Shown: in pieces, positions 24,339 to 36,141 of the stretch
How the letters are laid out: every line of letters starts with the position of its first letter
Numbering within the stretch: the stretch's first letter is position 1
Made by a program: the position numbers and the translations under genes
Source of the DNA: Albifimbria verrucaria
Taxonomy: Eukaryota > Ascomycota > Sordariomycetes > Hypocreales > Stachybotryaceae
Length of the DNA: 64,000 nt
Reading direction: 5' to 3'
Assembly: GCA_020081605.1 (NCBI GenBank)
Contig: JAHREC010000013.1
Span: forward strand, 3,534,001-3,598,000
The notes under the pieces: generated by a model
Seen by the model: only the letters and a program-made list of their open reading frames with translations
Database searches by the model: none
What the model was told of the DNA's origin: nothing

Positions 24339-26451
24339 ATGACTTGGTTTGCTCTATTCCGAAGAGCTGTCAGGTTCCAGCAGCCATCCAGATCACTTGA
24401 AACTCACATCCGAAGGGGATTTGCATCCGCTACCATGGCTACCCGTGACCCTAGCACTTTGGCCAACTACGGTGCTTGGCGCACCCGGCATACGACGGCG
24501 AACTTCCTCATTGACTTTGAGAACAAGCGTCTCAAAGGCTCGGTTGTCCTCCAGCTTGAGAGTCAGACCGAGAAAGAGAGCAAGGAGGTGATCCTGGACT
24601 CTAGATTCGTCAAAGTCTCCGGCGTGTCCATCAACTCCAACACATCTGCTTGGGAGCTGAAGGAGCATTCTGACCCTCTCGGAGCACCTTTGCACATTTC
24701 CGTTCCCGAAGGTGTTTCCAAGGGACAGGTTATTGACTTGAGCATTGATCTCGAAACTACCGATAAGTGTACAGCTTTGCAATGGCTCACTCCAGCTCAG
24801 ACCTCGAACAAGAAGCACCCATACATGTTCTCGCAGTGCCAAGCCATCAACGCACGCTCTATCTTCCCTTGTCAAGATACTCCTGATGTCAAGTCTACTT
24901 TTACCTTCAACCTCGAGTCAACCCTGCCGGTTGTGGCCAGTGGTGTCCCTGTTGGTGATCACACGGCGACACCCGGTACCCAGAAGCTCTACAAGTTCGA
25001 GCAAAAGGTTCCTATTCCCTCGTATCTCTTCGCCGTTGCATCTGGAGATATCGTGACTGCTCCTATTGGTCCCCGTAGCGTTGTCGCTACTGGCCCTAAT
25101 GAGCTGGAAGAGTGCAAGTGGGAACTTGAGCGCGACATGGAGAAGTTTATGGAAGTCGCTGAGAAGCTGGTCTTCCCCTACCAGTGGGGAGCTTACAATG
25201 TTCTCGTTCTGCCACCAAGCTTCCCTTATGGAGGTGAGTATTGTCACCCCTAAATACGATAGTTGTTCTGACAAAAGAAGGTATGGAGAACCCCATCTAC
25301 ACCTTCGCCACACCCACGATCATCAGCGGTGATCGTCAGAACGTTGATGTTATTGCTCATGAGCTCAGCCACAGCTGGAGTGGTAACCTTGTTTCCAATG
25401 CAAGCTGGGAGCATTTGTGGGTCATCTACAGACATGTGCTTGTGGACAGCAAACTAACGGTAACAGCTGGCTTAACGAGGGTTGGACCATGTACTTGGAG
25501 CGGCGTATCCAAGCTGCTATCCACGGTAATGCAGAGTTTGATTTCTCTGCCCTTATCGGCTGGAAGGGACTCGGTACGTACTGCTGTCAACCATACTTGA
25601 GAATTTGCTAGCTAACTATCATGAAGAGGACGCTGTTGAGCTCTTCGGCAAGGATCATGAGTACACCAAGCTGATCATCAGCCATGATAATGTCGACCCG
25701 GAAGATGTCTACAGCCAGATTGCCTACGAGAAGGGTTTCCACTTGGTGTATTATCTGGAGCAACTTGTTGGCCGTGACAACTTCGATAAGTTTATCCCTC
25801 ACTACTTTACCAAGTGGTCTGGAAAGTCGCTGGATTCTTTTGAGTTCAAGGATACTTTTGTTGATTTCTTCAATGGTCTCGGTGATGAGGACATTAAGCA
25901 GAAGGTGGCAGGCATTGACTGGAACGCGAAGTTCTACACTCCTGGCCTTCCCCGAAGCCTGAATTTGATACAACCTTGGCAAACCAGTGCTACGAGCTTG
26001 CTGAGAAGTGGAAGAACACGGTGAGCTAGTTCCGATGCCACATGAGATACATTTTACTAACTATCAGTGATAGTCTTTCGAGCCCAGCGCCAAGGATGTA
26101 GAGTCTTTCACTGCGAACCAAAAGCTGGTTTTCCTTGGAGAAGTTCAACAAGCCGAACCTCTCAGCCCCGAGCGTGCTCAGCTCTTGGGCAAGGTGTATG
26201 ACATTGACTCGTCTAAGAACATTGAGCTGAAGTCTGCCTTCTATCAGATTGCTTTGAAGGCAACCGACCGCACTTGTCTTGAGGGTACAGCTGATCTTCT
26301 CGGAAAGGTCGGCCGCATGAAGTATGTTCGACCTTTGTTCCGTGCTCTCAACAAGGTCGACCGGCAATTGGCACTGGACACATTTGCGAAGAACAAGGAC
26401 TTCTATCACCCAATTTGCAAGGGCATGGTCCAGAAGGACTTGGGCCTCTGA
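24339..26451 (+). CDS. Leukotriene A4 hydrolase-type M1 aminopeptidase, one frame break
   Basis: Exons 24339..25233, 25281..25416, 25467..25573, 25627..26020 and 26074..26451; about 636 residues. It is a zinc metalloenzyme of peptidase family M1: the exopeptidase motif PYGGMENP (completed across intron 1), the zinc site HELSH (His, His) and the third ligand Glu in NEGWTMYLE are all present. The HELSH motif and the Glu ligand lie on either side of intron 2. Fungal members cleave N-terminal residues and hydrolyse LTA4-like epoxides. From 24339 the N-terminus ([30 protein letters not shown]) is Arg-rich with no acid in the first 20 residues, like a mitochondrial presequence. The ATG at 24435 (MATRDPSTL) is the usual family start. 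The frame breaks once at 25950-25953, a C-run repaired by one base (GLPPKPEF). It is convergent with the DUF952 gene, with 54 bases between the stops. Confidence 0.93.
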
Positions 26452-26505
26452 ACATAGATGCACAACTGCGCAGAGATATTTAGATAGAAGAATTAAATAT
26501 CAAAA

Positions 26506-26884
26506 TTATTGAAGCCATTGTGAATCTCCCATGCTCTGCGGCCACTTTTGGCCCTCCGCTCTCTCAAACTTTTGTATGGACTCGATCCCGGAAGCCCCAA
26601 AATTGCCGTAAAGGTGGGGAAGCCACCCTCCCATTTGATCGAACTCTCAAAGTTAGCGAGATCGAGCTTAACGATCCAGAGAGTTGAGGCATCTGCAAAG
26701 AAGAGGCCTGCAGTTTGGGGCACCTAGGAGAGATTAATAGACTTGGTCTTGGAAGAGCTAGGGTAGCTTACCTGAGTTGCAGTACTGAGGTGAACAAAGC
26801 CGTCCTTCTGATCAAGTTCCGACAGTGGGAATTGCTCGGGAGGGGCTCCGGAGGAGAGGATGGGAGGATTTTGTAGATATACAT
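26506..26884 (-). CDS. DUF952-domain small protein, frame broken twice
   Basis: Exons 26772..26884 and 26506..26723 with a 48-base intron; about 110 residues. The DUF952 fold pattern is visible: YKILP at the start, then DQKDGFVHLSTATQVPQTAGLFFAD, LWIVKLDLANFESSIKWEGGFPHLYG and a C-terminal KWPQSMGDSQWLQ. The family is small and cytosolic, structurally related to ADP-ribosyltransferase-like folds, and its reaction is not established. One base is missing at about 26856 (restoring PPEAPPEQFPLSELDQ) and one in the run at 26616-26619 (restoring FPHLYGNFGASG). It shares a 355-base divergent promoter with TEN1. Confidence 0.85.
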
Positions 26885-27239
26885 GATGTCAAACGTGTAG
26901 TCCTGTATACTGAGATAGGTATTCACAGGTAAATGTCAAGATCACAAATGAATTTGTCTACGAATGATGAGCGATTTGGACAATGCTATTCGCTCCAGGG
27001 TAAGCTACCGAACACGTGCACAGTGCGGCGAAATAGCTTGGGACTGGCCTGTGAGCCGTGAAGGACTTTGAGAAGAGCCATGCAGCTTTACCTAGATCAT
27101 GTTCTACCTCACACCCAAAGATATGGCTCATACCTCCTCTTGTTGCAGTGAAAGATGACACAAGGAAAGAAAGTGGACGCATGCCGAAAACAAAGCTGCA
27201 GCTCGCCGCACAACAGCCCATGCTAACAACAGAGGCAAC
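26885..27239. promoter_or_regulatory. Compact bidirectional promoter of DUF952 gene and TEN1
   Basis: 355 bases between divergent start codons, the shortest head-to-head spacing in the window. No TATA box is obvious. Confidence 0.6.
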
Positions 27240-27735
27240 ATGTCCCGTGGGCCACTTCCATCACAGCTTTGCCTTCTGTCGGCACTCCCGAGCGCTCAGA
27301 AGGCGACAAGGTGAGATTCCTTGGCTGGTAAGTAAACCAAAATTCACGGACTCCCGGCCCGCCGTTCCATCATCGATTGAAGGCCGTTATCTGACTAGAG
27401 TCTATACCAGTGTCACGTCATATTCAGTCCAGACAGCAACTGCGGTACTGTCCCACCGTTATCCGCGAGACAAAGATGTCATTGCCCTGGTAAATCTTGA
27501 GCTGGTGCTTCAGAGTCTCACACACGAGACCATTCAGATTGGGGAATGGGTCAACCTGATAGGATACATCACACCCAAGCCGCCATCGCTCGACCTCTCT
27601 CGTCAAGCCGACGAAAAGCGATTGGTGTATGTGCAGGCACTGCTCATCTGGCCAACGGGGCCTTTGGATATCCAGAAATATGAAGCGAGCACTCACGTAT
27701 TCGACAAGTCGACGGGTGATGGTGGCGAAGTGTGA
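27240..27735 (+). CDS. TEN1: CST telomere-capping complex subunit Ten1, one frame break
   Basis: Exons 27240..27327 and 27411..27735 (83-base intron GTAAGT...ACCAG); about 137 residues. It matches the fungal Ten1 OB-fold: PLPSQLCLLSALPSAQ, KVRFLGCVTSY spanning the splice site, ATAVLSHRYP, ALVNLELVLQSL, IQIGEWVNLIGYI and VQALLIWPTGPLDIQKYE. Ten1 works with Stn1 (and Cdc13/Ctc1) on single-stranded telomere ends, limiting resection and supporting fill-in synthesis. One base is missing at 27302-27303, restoring AQKGDKVRFLG. The C-terminal 25 residues after QKYE are not conserved in the family as I know it. Confidence 0.88.
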
Positions 27736-28533
27736 CACCGGATTGCCGGCAACAATCACATCAAGCGTCTCGCGGCTCCCAGCTCTACGTGCAACGTCGA
27801 CTCATTGTGCTATTGGCTTTCACAGCTGAGTACTAGTCCTTGTTCAACCGGGGGCATGCGCTGGTTCCTACTGTAAGCCACCACATGCCGGCCATGAATA
27901 TGCCGCAAAGGCATAGGTGTGCTGAATGCCATTAGTTTGGGCAGCATTATGGCAGGCTCTCCGATGTCTGTTGACATGGCTCCAATCATTCATGCCCGAG
28001 TCAAGGCCCTGCGCGAGGTGGGTCCATGCGAACGTCTTCATCGAAAAGCACTGCAGCAAGATAGCCAATTGGAGCCGGGAACTCACCGACAAACCGGTTG
28101 GTCACATCTCCTACGGCTGATCTACCTCCGCCAAATAACTTCACCCGCAGACAACGCACGTCAAGTCTGCAGCGAGAAGCGAGGTCTCAACGCTATTACA
28201 ATCATGGCCCGGCTTTGGTCAAAGTCAATAGCTATTTACTCGCAATAAAATGACACAGACAAGACTATGGAATCACATTCCTTTCACTTGCAACATAAAT
28301 AATCCTTCCTAAGAACAACGCTAGACATATCCTGCTTTGTGCCAGAGGTTCTAGCGGCTACCATTTGGATTCTTAACGACTCATCTGTTCCTCACCCATG
28401 GCCAGCTCTTTGATCTTGCATGCAGATGGCGCTCACCCGCATATCTCCTGGCCTGTTACCTGGCTGCCTGCCGTGAAGAGGCTCATAGCAGTTCGCAGGT
28501 AGTAGGCATCATGGGTTTGGTTGGGCCGCCATG
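27736..28533. other. Convergent intergenic region downstream of TEN1
   Basis: About 0.8 kb. A + strand frame at 27919-28248 has some protein-like stretches but lacks a start context, splice support and family resemblance, so it is not called. Confidence 0.45.
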
Positions 28534-29220
28534 TTATGGATCCGAAGACCAGGCTGACATGCCGGTCCACTCAGATGCCGCCCGCGCGTCGATGGCTGTG
28601 ATGGGCTCGACGGCTTTCCCTCCTCCTATACACCTCTCCTCCACCTCGCGTGACAAGGATGGGTTGATGAAGTGGCCGTTTTAGGATCTTGCCTGGGTTC
28701 TCTTGCGCTTTAGCTGCTGCTTGTTTATCCCAGAGCTCTTTGGACTTGCGACAAATATCGTCAATTTGCTCCTAAGCACACATATGCAATGTCAACCTGG
28801 CGAAGGACGTCATGAGAGTAAACATGAGCTCACATCAGTCAGGCAAGAGCCTGGGGTTGTGATAAGGAAGCCATCTTCTCCCTTGATGCCGGCCACTAGT
28901 CAGTAGCGCATCTAAGAAAAGGAATCCAGCTCATACCTCGAGTGTATATGGCCTGACCGTTGCTTGCGGTCCGAGATAATACTGAAGCTCCTGCGTAATC
29001 ACCTTTTGTGAATATCCAAATGAGGAATCCAGTACCGGTTCATCATCGAGGATGACATATTCACGAAGCTGGCAGATGTGTAGAATTCGAACTGACAGAG
29101 GCGCAAAAGAACGCAAGTTTCTAGTTGCGAGTCACTCAAATAGCGAGATTAAAGTCTTTATCAGGCAGCTTTGTCCCGCTAAGAGTCTGGCGGAAGTGTG
29201 TCTGCGATTGCCTCGGGCAT
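28534..29220 (-). CDS. Unrecognised protein, probably a real gene with several frame breaks
   Basis: Likely exons 28937..29220, 28834..28895 and 28534..28771, with introns 28896..28936 (GTATGA...ACTAG) and 28772..28833 (GTGAGC...CTTAG). Protein-like segments, joined only after frame changes, are MPEAIADTLPPDS, LRSFAPLSVRILHICQLREY, ILDDEPVLDSSFGYSQKVIT, ELQYYLGPQATVRPYTLE, AGIKGEDGFLITTPGSCLTD, EQIDDICRKSKELWDKQAAA and a C-terminal IDARAASEWTGMSAWSSDP. The order (helical, then a beta-like GEDGFLITTP, then a helix) suggests a small folded protein followed by a disordered tail. I do not recognise a family. An in-frame TGA or missing bases near 29150 leave the N-terminal third unresolved. It may be a pseudogene, but the break density matches the sequence-error pattern elsewhere. 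Confidence 0.5.
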
Positions 29221-30901
29221 CCCTGTTTTTGATGGCAGATATTGAGGCCTAGGCGCGTCCGTTTGCACAATATAACATGTGTGATGAGCCACACCGCTTC
29301 CTGATTGAGGAGGCCAGAAACGCAACCTTGCACCGAAGATGCAGGTTTAAAGAGCAAACATGCAGCTTCTTGCTTCTGCCTCTGAAAACCATCAATACTA
29401 CCCTGCACATGCAGAAGGTCCCAGGAATGGGTTGAAAGTGAGGCGAGCAGCACACCTTTTCTGTCTCACCAAAAGAACGAACAGCATGATGTGAGATAGT
29501 ATTGCCCTCGATTTAGAGTAAGTGAAAGAGTAGGGTCATCTTTGATGTTGTCTCCCATAGAATACCCCAGTTTTCTCTACCTCAGCATTGGAAGCCTTAA
29601 TTCGGACAGAGGTTAGACAGGACAAGAAGGACGAGTCTGATTCCAACTAGCTGTTTACAATGAACTCGCGACGCAACTTCCACGTCCTATATTTTTCGTC
29701 CATCATGTACCCGGGATCCTCTACACTCAGATGCCGAGGTTGAGGCTGGGAGAGCCTCTGTGGCTGCTACCAATTTGGGCATGCATGATCGATCAACAGA
29801 CGTGCCTCATCGCCGAGTCTTTCAGGACGACTGTCTGCTTTATGCAACAATGTCTTAAGTACCCATGACGGATTTGTCCAAATATGCGACAAGCAGACCT
29901 AGGTTGGAAGATCTGAATGAAGTACGGCTTTTCTTCTACGAATATATTTATGTTCATGCGAAGCACCGGCTATGATAATCTGACTGGTAATATGAGAAAA
30001 TTAACATGATTTGTTTCCATGTGATATGTCTCACGTATGTGATCAACCCATTCCAGCAAGACAATAGTGGGTGATGGATGCTCAACGAAATGTGGTACTA
30101 GCCTTTGTCCACAATGGAACCGATGGATTTGGCCATATTGCATTTCTCTGGATCGTTCCACGGTGAGAATTGAGGGAACCGTCTTTTGTTCTTAACAGAA
30201 TCGCTTTGTTTTATTATGTATTCCCTCGTTCAACCTAGAAGATTGTAAGGCGGGTAGTTCTGATCCAACGATTTATTCCATGAAGCATCGAGCACGGGCC
30301 TTAGGTACAAAATAATGACGTTGTATCGTAGAGAATGAGGGTGCAACGGCCTTATCGGCTAATCCGCGGTTGCCAGCCAAAGTCGCTTCAACCAGACCTT
30401 TAATGTTGCACGTGAACCACTCCTGGAGAGCATAACATAGCTCAATCTCCCACCCAATTAGATTGGGAAATGGTATTTCAAGCGACATAAAGCGCAACGC
30501 GACCGCGTTCTGGCTTATTTGGTTTGGAACGAGTTGCACGACCACAATACTCTTCCACAAGTGACAAGCCGTAACCGGCAACCCTGGCTTACTTGCGCCT
30601 ACCGAGGCGGTGTTTTGAACCGACCGCCGCCAGGTGTTCCGGAGCTTGGATCTGTACGGACCACAATCGGTGGCTCAACAACACCGCTTGCTAGTCTACT
30701 GCGTACCTCGACGACCGAATCTTGCGAGGAGCATGATTAGCCCATATCCACGAATCGAACGAACCATCATATGCTGAAGCGCTGCGACGACGACCCCGCA
30801 ACGGGACGTAGAAGCTAAAGTCGTCAACTAGAGCGCATTGCGCGCAGACTCTCCGCTATTGTTAGGGGACCAGCTTCGGTCCCCGTAGGACTCAAGACAT
30901 C
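29221..30901. promoter_or_regulatory. Divergent intergenic region upstream of kinesin-3
   Basis: 1.7 kb, AT-richer than the surroundings. No gene is supported; a - strand frame at 30273-30581 has no recognisable features. Confidence 0.5.
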
Positions 30902-33900
30902 ATGGCGCCCGCAGGTGGTGGCAATATCAAGGTGGTGGTGAGGGTGCGGCCGTTCAATGGACGAGGTAGGTTTCATGACGGTGGACGCTGCGGAAGCCTG
31001 GAGGCTACCGCACGGCTGGCACTTGAAGATTAGCAAGACTAACTTATTTACAGAAATCGACCGAGGAGCAAAGCGTATCGTTGAGATGAAAGGGAATCAG
31101 ACAGTCTTGACTTCACCCGATGGACATGGCGGCAAGGGTGCAAAGGAGGGCCCCAAAGCCTTTGCATTTGATCGATCATATTGGTCTTTCGACAAGTCTG
31201 ATTCGAACTATGCTGGGCAGTCTAATTTGTTTGACGATCTGGGACAGCCTTTACTCGACAATGCATTCGAGGGATATAACAACTGTATTTTCGCTTACGG
31301 CCAGACGGGTTCCGGCAAGTCTTACTCTATGATGGGTTATGGAAAGGAGGTTGGAATCATTCCCATGATTTGCCAGGACATGTTTCGGCGAATAGAGCAA
31401 ATGCAAACCGACAAGAACACGAAGTGTACCGTCGAGGTATCGTACCTTGAGATTTACAACGAGCGTGTCCGTGACTTGCTCAACCCTTCTACCAAAGGAA
31501 ACCTCAAGGTTCGAGAGCATCCCTCCACGGGACCTTATGTGGAGGATCTCGCGAAGTTGGTCGTCACAAGCTTTCAAGAAATCGAACATTTGATGGACGA
31601 GGGCAACAAGGCCAGAACTGTAGCCGCAACAAACATGAATGAAACATCAAGTCGAAGTCACGCGGTTTTCACCCTAATGCTTACACAGAAGAAGCATGAC
31701 GAGGAGACAAAAATGGAGATGGAGAAGGTGGCGAAGATCAGTCTGGTCGATTTGGCAGGTTCCGAAAGAGCCACATCCACAGGAGCCACTGGTGCTCGAC
31801 TGAAGGAAGGTGCCGAGATTAATCGATCGCTCTCCACGCTAGGTCGTGTCATTGCTGCCCTCGCAGATTTGTCAACCGGCAAGAAGAAAAAGGTGGTGGC
31901 CAGGTGCCGTACCGAGATAGTGTCCTCACGTGGTTGTTGAAGGACTCACTTGGTGGTAACAGTATGACGGCCATGATTGCTGCAATTAGCCCGGCAGACA
32001 TCAACTATGATGAAACTCTGAGCACTCTTCGATACGCTGACTCTGCGAAGCGAATCAAGAATCACGCAGTTGTTAATGAAGACGCCAACGCTCGTATGAT
32101 TAGAGAACTGAAAGAAGAACTTGCTCTGCTACGAAGCAAGCTTGGAGGTGGCTCAGCTGGAGCACCGGGCGGTGCTGGACTCCCCGCCGATGAGATATAT
32201 GATGAGGGCACACCTCTTGAGAAACAAATGGTCAGCATCACTGGAGCAGATGGTGTGGTCAAGAAAGTTTCAAAGGCAGAAATCGCAGAACAGTTGAGCC
32301 AAAGCGAGAAGTTGCTCACTGACCTCAATCAAACTTGGGAGCAGAAACTGGCAAAGACTGAAGAGATTCACAAAGAGCGTGAAGCAGCACTGGAAGAATT
32401 GGGTATCAGCATCGAAAAAGGTTTCATTGGCTTACATACGCCAAAGAAGATGCCCCATCTTGTCAACTTATCGGACGATCCGCTCCTAGCCGAATGCTTG
32501 GTTTACAACCTCAAGCCTGGCACCACCACCGTTGGCAATGTCGATACGAATGCGGATCATCAAGCAAATATTCGTCTAAACGGATCTAGGATATTACACG
32601 ACCACTGTACTTTTGAAAACGCGGCGGATGGAATTGTCACTGTTGTACCCAGCGAGGGCGCCTCCGTTATGGTAAACGGTAGGAGGATAACTGAGCCAAC
32701 TGAATTACATTCCGGCTACAGAATCATCCTGGGCGATTTTCACATATTTCGATTTAACCATCCGATGGAGGCTAGAGCAGAAAGGAGTGAAGGTAGCCAG
32801 AGCCTTCTGCGACAGTCAATTGCCGCTAGCCAGCTGCAAGCTCTGGACCGACCCTCGCCTTCGCCCAACTCACGGCAAGGCCACGAAAGATCATTTAGCA
32901 GAGTTTCAGACTTGGGAGACTTCCGGCCTGAATCGCCATCACCCTTCCAGAGGAGTGGTAGAGACTCTGACTGGTCTTTGGCAAGAAGAGAAGCAGCTGG
33001 TGCAATTTTGGGCACTGACCAGAACTTTGCTAGCCTCAACGATGAAGAGCTGAACGCGTTGTTCGAAGAGGTGCAAAGAGCCCGAGCAGAACGTGTCAAT
33101 GTTCGAGAAGACGGCGATGATTCGGAGTCAGCGACATCGTATGCATTTCGGGAGAAATACATGTCAACCGGCACTATTGACAACTTCTCATTGGATACAG
33201 CTTTGACGATGCCTTCTACTCCTAAACAAAGCGAGCCGGATGAGAGGCTCAGAGATGCAAAGGACGAGCTGCAAAACCAGCTGGATCGGCAGAAGGGAGA
33301 GTTTCAGGATCAGTTGAGAAGTGCAGAAGCTGCCAACGTCGAGGTTGAAGAAATAAAGAAGGAAAAAACAAGAATGGAAACGGCACTCAAAGAATTAAAG
33401 GAGGACATGCAAAAGCAATTGACTCTTCAGCGCAAACAATACGAGGACAAGATTGAGAAGATGGATCCTCTGAAGCGGCCAAAGACAAACCCGAAGCTCT
33501 CTGAAGAAGAAATTGAGCAGGCCAAGGCCGCTGTCGCGAAATGGCGTGGCCGCCACTTTGTGAAGATGGCGGAAACTGTCCTGCAGAATGCCTCCATACT
33601 GAAAGAAGCCCAGATAATGAGTAACGAACTCAACGAAACGGTTGTGTTCCAGTTCACCGTCGTTGATATAGGGCATGTTCTTTGCTCTTCGTATGACATG
33701 GTTCTGAATGGCCTCACTAGCGAAGGAGATGACGTTGCCCTTGAAGAAGCACAAAAGCCTTGCATAGGAGTACGTGTTGTTGACTACAAGAATAGCGTTG
33801 TCCACCTGTGGAGCATGGAAAAGCTACAAGACCGCGTACGCCTCATGCGGCAAATGCATCAGTACCTTGATCAGCCAGAGTATGCGCAGCATTTGAGTCT

Positions 33901-36141
33901 CGACAATCCTTTCGTGGAGACTTGTATGCCATCATATACATTGGTCGGCGAGGTTGATGTTCCGCTTAGAGCCGTTTTTGAAAGCCGTGTCCAGGATTTT
34001 TCGATTGACGTGCTGTCGCCTTACACGTCTCATGTTGTTGGCATCATCAAACTATCGCTAGAGCCTTCGCATGCTCGCGCACCAACGAACACCCTCAAGT
34101 TTAATGTCGTTATGCATGAGCTTATTGGTTTTGCAGAGCGGGAAGGCACTGACGTACATGCGCAACTCTTCATACCAGGCATTTCCGAAGAAGATGGCAT
34201 CACGACAACACAAATGATCAAGGATTTCGATGAGGGCCCTATCAGGTTCGAAAGCGTTCATAGCATGAGTGTCCCTCTTTTCGCCCCGCCAGACGTGATG
34301 CTAAGAGTCGCCATTTTCGCCAAAGTATCTACAATGCACCTGGATAAGCTCCTAAGCTGGGATGATATGAGGGATGCAGTACCAGGCCAAGGCAACGGAA
34401 CCCGCATCAATGAATCGCAATTTTTCACACAGGAAAAACATGATTTGCTTTCCAGAATCCAAATCTCAGAATTGAGCGAAAATGGTGATTACGAGGCTGT
34501 CGAGGTGGCACAATTGAGCGAGTTGGACCTGGGAACGTTTCAGTTACACCAAGGACTTCAAAGACGAATCAGCATCAGTATATCGCATAGTTCTGGCGAT
34601 GCTCTACCTTGGGGGATGTTACATCTGTTAGAGTCGGGAAGATCCAGCTCGTTGATTCTGCAGGAAAGACTCCTGACATGGCCTCGAACGATCCTGATGT
34701 GACCCTGAAGCTCGTTGCAAACCCGATCTTCCGCGAGAATGCCAACGGTACCAGGAACATCGCCATCAATGCTCAGTGGGATTCTAGTCTGCATAATTCC
34801 TTGCTGTTAGACAGAGTCACAGCAGACAAATATCGGGTGCAGATGACTGTATCATGGGAAATTAGTTCGGAGAAATTAGCCGAGCCCATGAAATTTTCCC
34901 AGAAGGTCTGCGTCCAGATTATGTCTAGAGCGTTTGTGCGGCAAACATCGGTGTTCTCATCGTTATTCCAGAATGTCAGATTTGTCCGGTCGTCCACAGG
35001 TATCTTCACCCTGACGATGCGACCTGCTCCCATCAAAAGAATTGGAGACTTGTGGAGGGCAAGCAGCCAGCATGATTATGTCAAGGGTGAGGAGAATCTA
35101 ACAAGCTGGGCGCCTCGTGGAGTGTCCCTAGTGAGTGATTTCATCATAGCTCGCAAGAAAAGACGACGCATTGCAGAAATTGGTGCAATGCAGACGATTT
35201 TGAACAGGCTTGGTATGGACGGAAGCAATGCTCAGCCGGTCGAGGAGCAAGTTGAGCCAGAGGGTTCACCAGAACTCAAACCAATCATTCCTAATGACGA
35301 TGATCTTCTCAACGACACGCCAGATACGTCCCAGGCGCCATCTCTAGATGAAGACTCGATGGAGGAACATGGCGAAGAAACCATAAAGATGGATGAAGAA
35401 CAACAGGAGGAAGAAATTGAGGCGACCAAGCAGGAGTCTGAGTATGATGAGCGGCAGACTGATCTGCTGGAGAGATGCGTGAAGCTTTGGAAGAAATATC
35501 CAGACCCGTTGGTCAAAATATTAAGCCCAACAAACACAGCACCACCTACAAATGGTATTGCACCGGAGTCTTCTTTGCCACCTACTCTCATCACCACTAT
35601 CATACGGGTTCCGAAGAACCCCAAAGTTCTGAAAGGTGGATATCTGTTAGTCCCCAATAGCGAGTCGACACGATGGGTCAAGCGATTTGTTGAACTCAGG
35701 CGACCTTATCTACACATTCATTCTGCTTCAGACGGCGATGAGGTTGCACTTGTGAGCCTGCGGAACTCGCGTGTTGATAGCCAACCTGGAGTATTAGGCC
35801 TGCTACATGGACCGGACGATTACGACGCGCCGCAAGGATCAAGCGGTGGCACTGATTTCACGCCTGGACATAGACGCACCGCATCCGGGAGGGTTATATC
35901 TACCGTCTGGACCGGAACCGGACAATCATCTAGCGGCCCTGGACTTCAGCGACTGAGCGAGCGGATGCAGTCGGCTGTGTTTGCCATTTACGGGACTGAC
36001 AACACATGGCTCTTCGCGGCACGAAGCGAGCGTGATAAGATGGATTGGATATTCCGCATCGACCAGACCTTTAATATGTCAAACGGAGGGAGTGCATCGG
36101 GCAGTGGCATGGTCAGCCCTCAACCAGGAAGTGAATACTAG
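30902..36141 (+). CDS. Kinesin-3 motor (UncA/Unc104/KIF1A type), frame broken twice
   Basis: Exon 1 30902..30965 and exon 2 31054..36141, 1717 residues. The motor head comes first ([11 protein letters not shown]), with P-loop GQTGSGKS, switch [12 protein letters not shown], switch [12 protein letters not shown] and neck [20 protein letters not shown] domain follows (about residues 490-590, [19 protein letters not shown] core), then coiled coils, the KIF1B and DUF3694 regions ([45 protein letters not shown]) and a C-terminal PH domain (about 1540-1690, [29 protein letters not shown]). Kinesin-3 carries endosomes and other vesicles along microtubules in hyphae; the PH domain binds phosphoinositide cargo. 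Breaks are an A-run at 31887-31891, inside the motor next to [16 protein letters not shown], and a G-run at 34611-34615. Both need one base. Confidence 0.95.

Noticed and set aside
27919..28248. Protein-like + strand frame after TEN1
   Set aside because: A few plausible stretches but no convincing start or intron signals; a 37-base GTGGGT...CTGCAG segment is too short to accept as an intron.
30273..30581. - strand frame of about 100 codons
   Set aside because: No recognisable features, AT-rich intergenic DNA upstream of kinesin.
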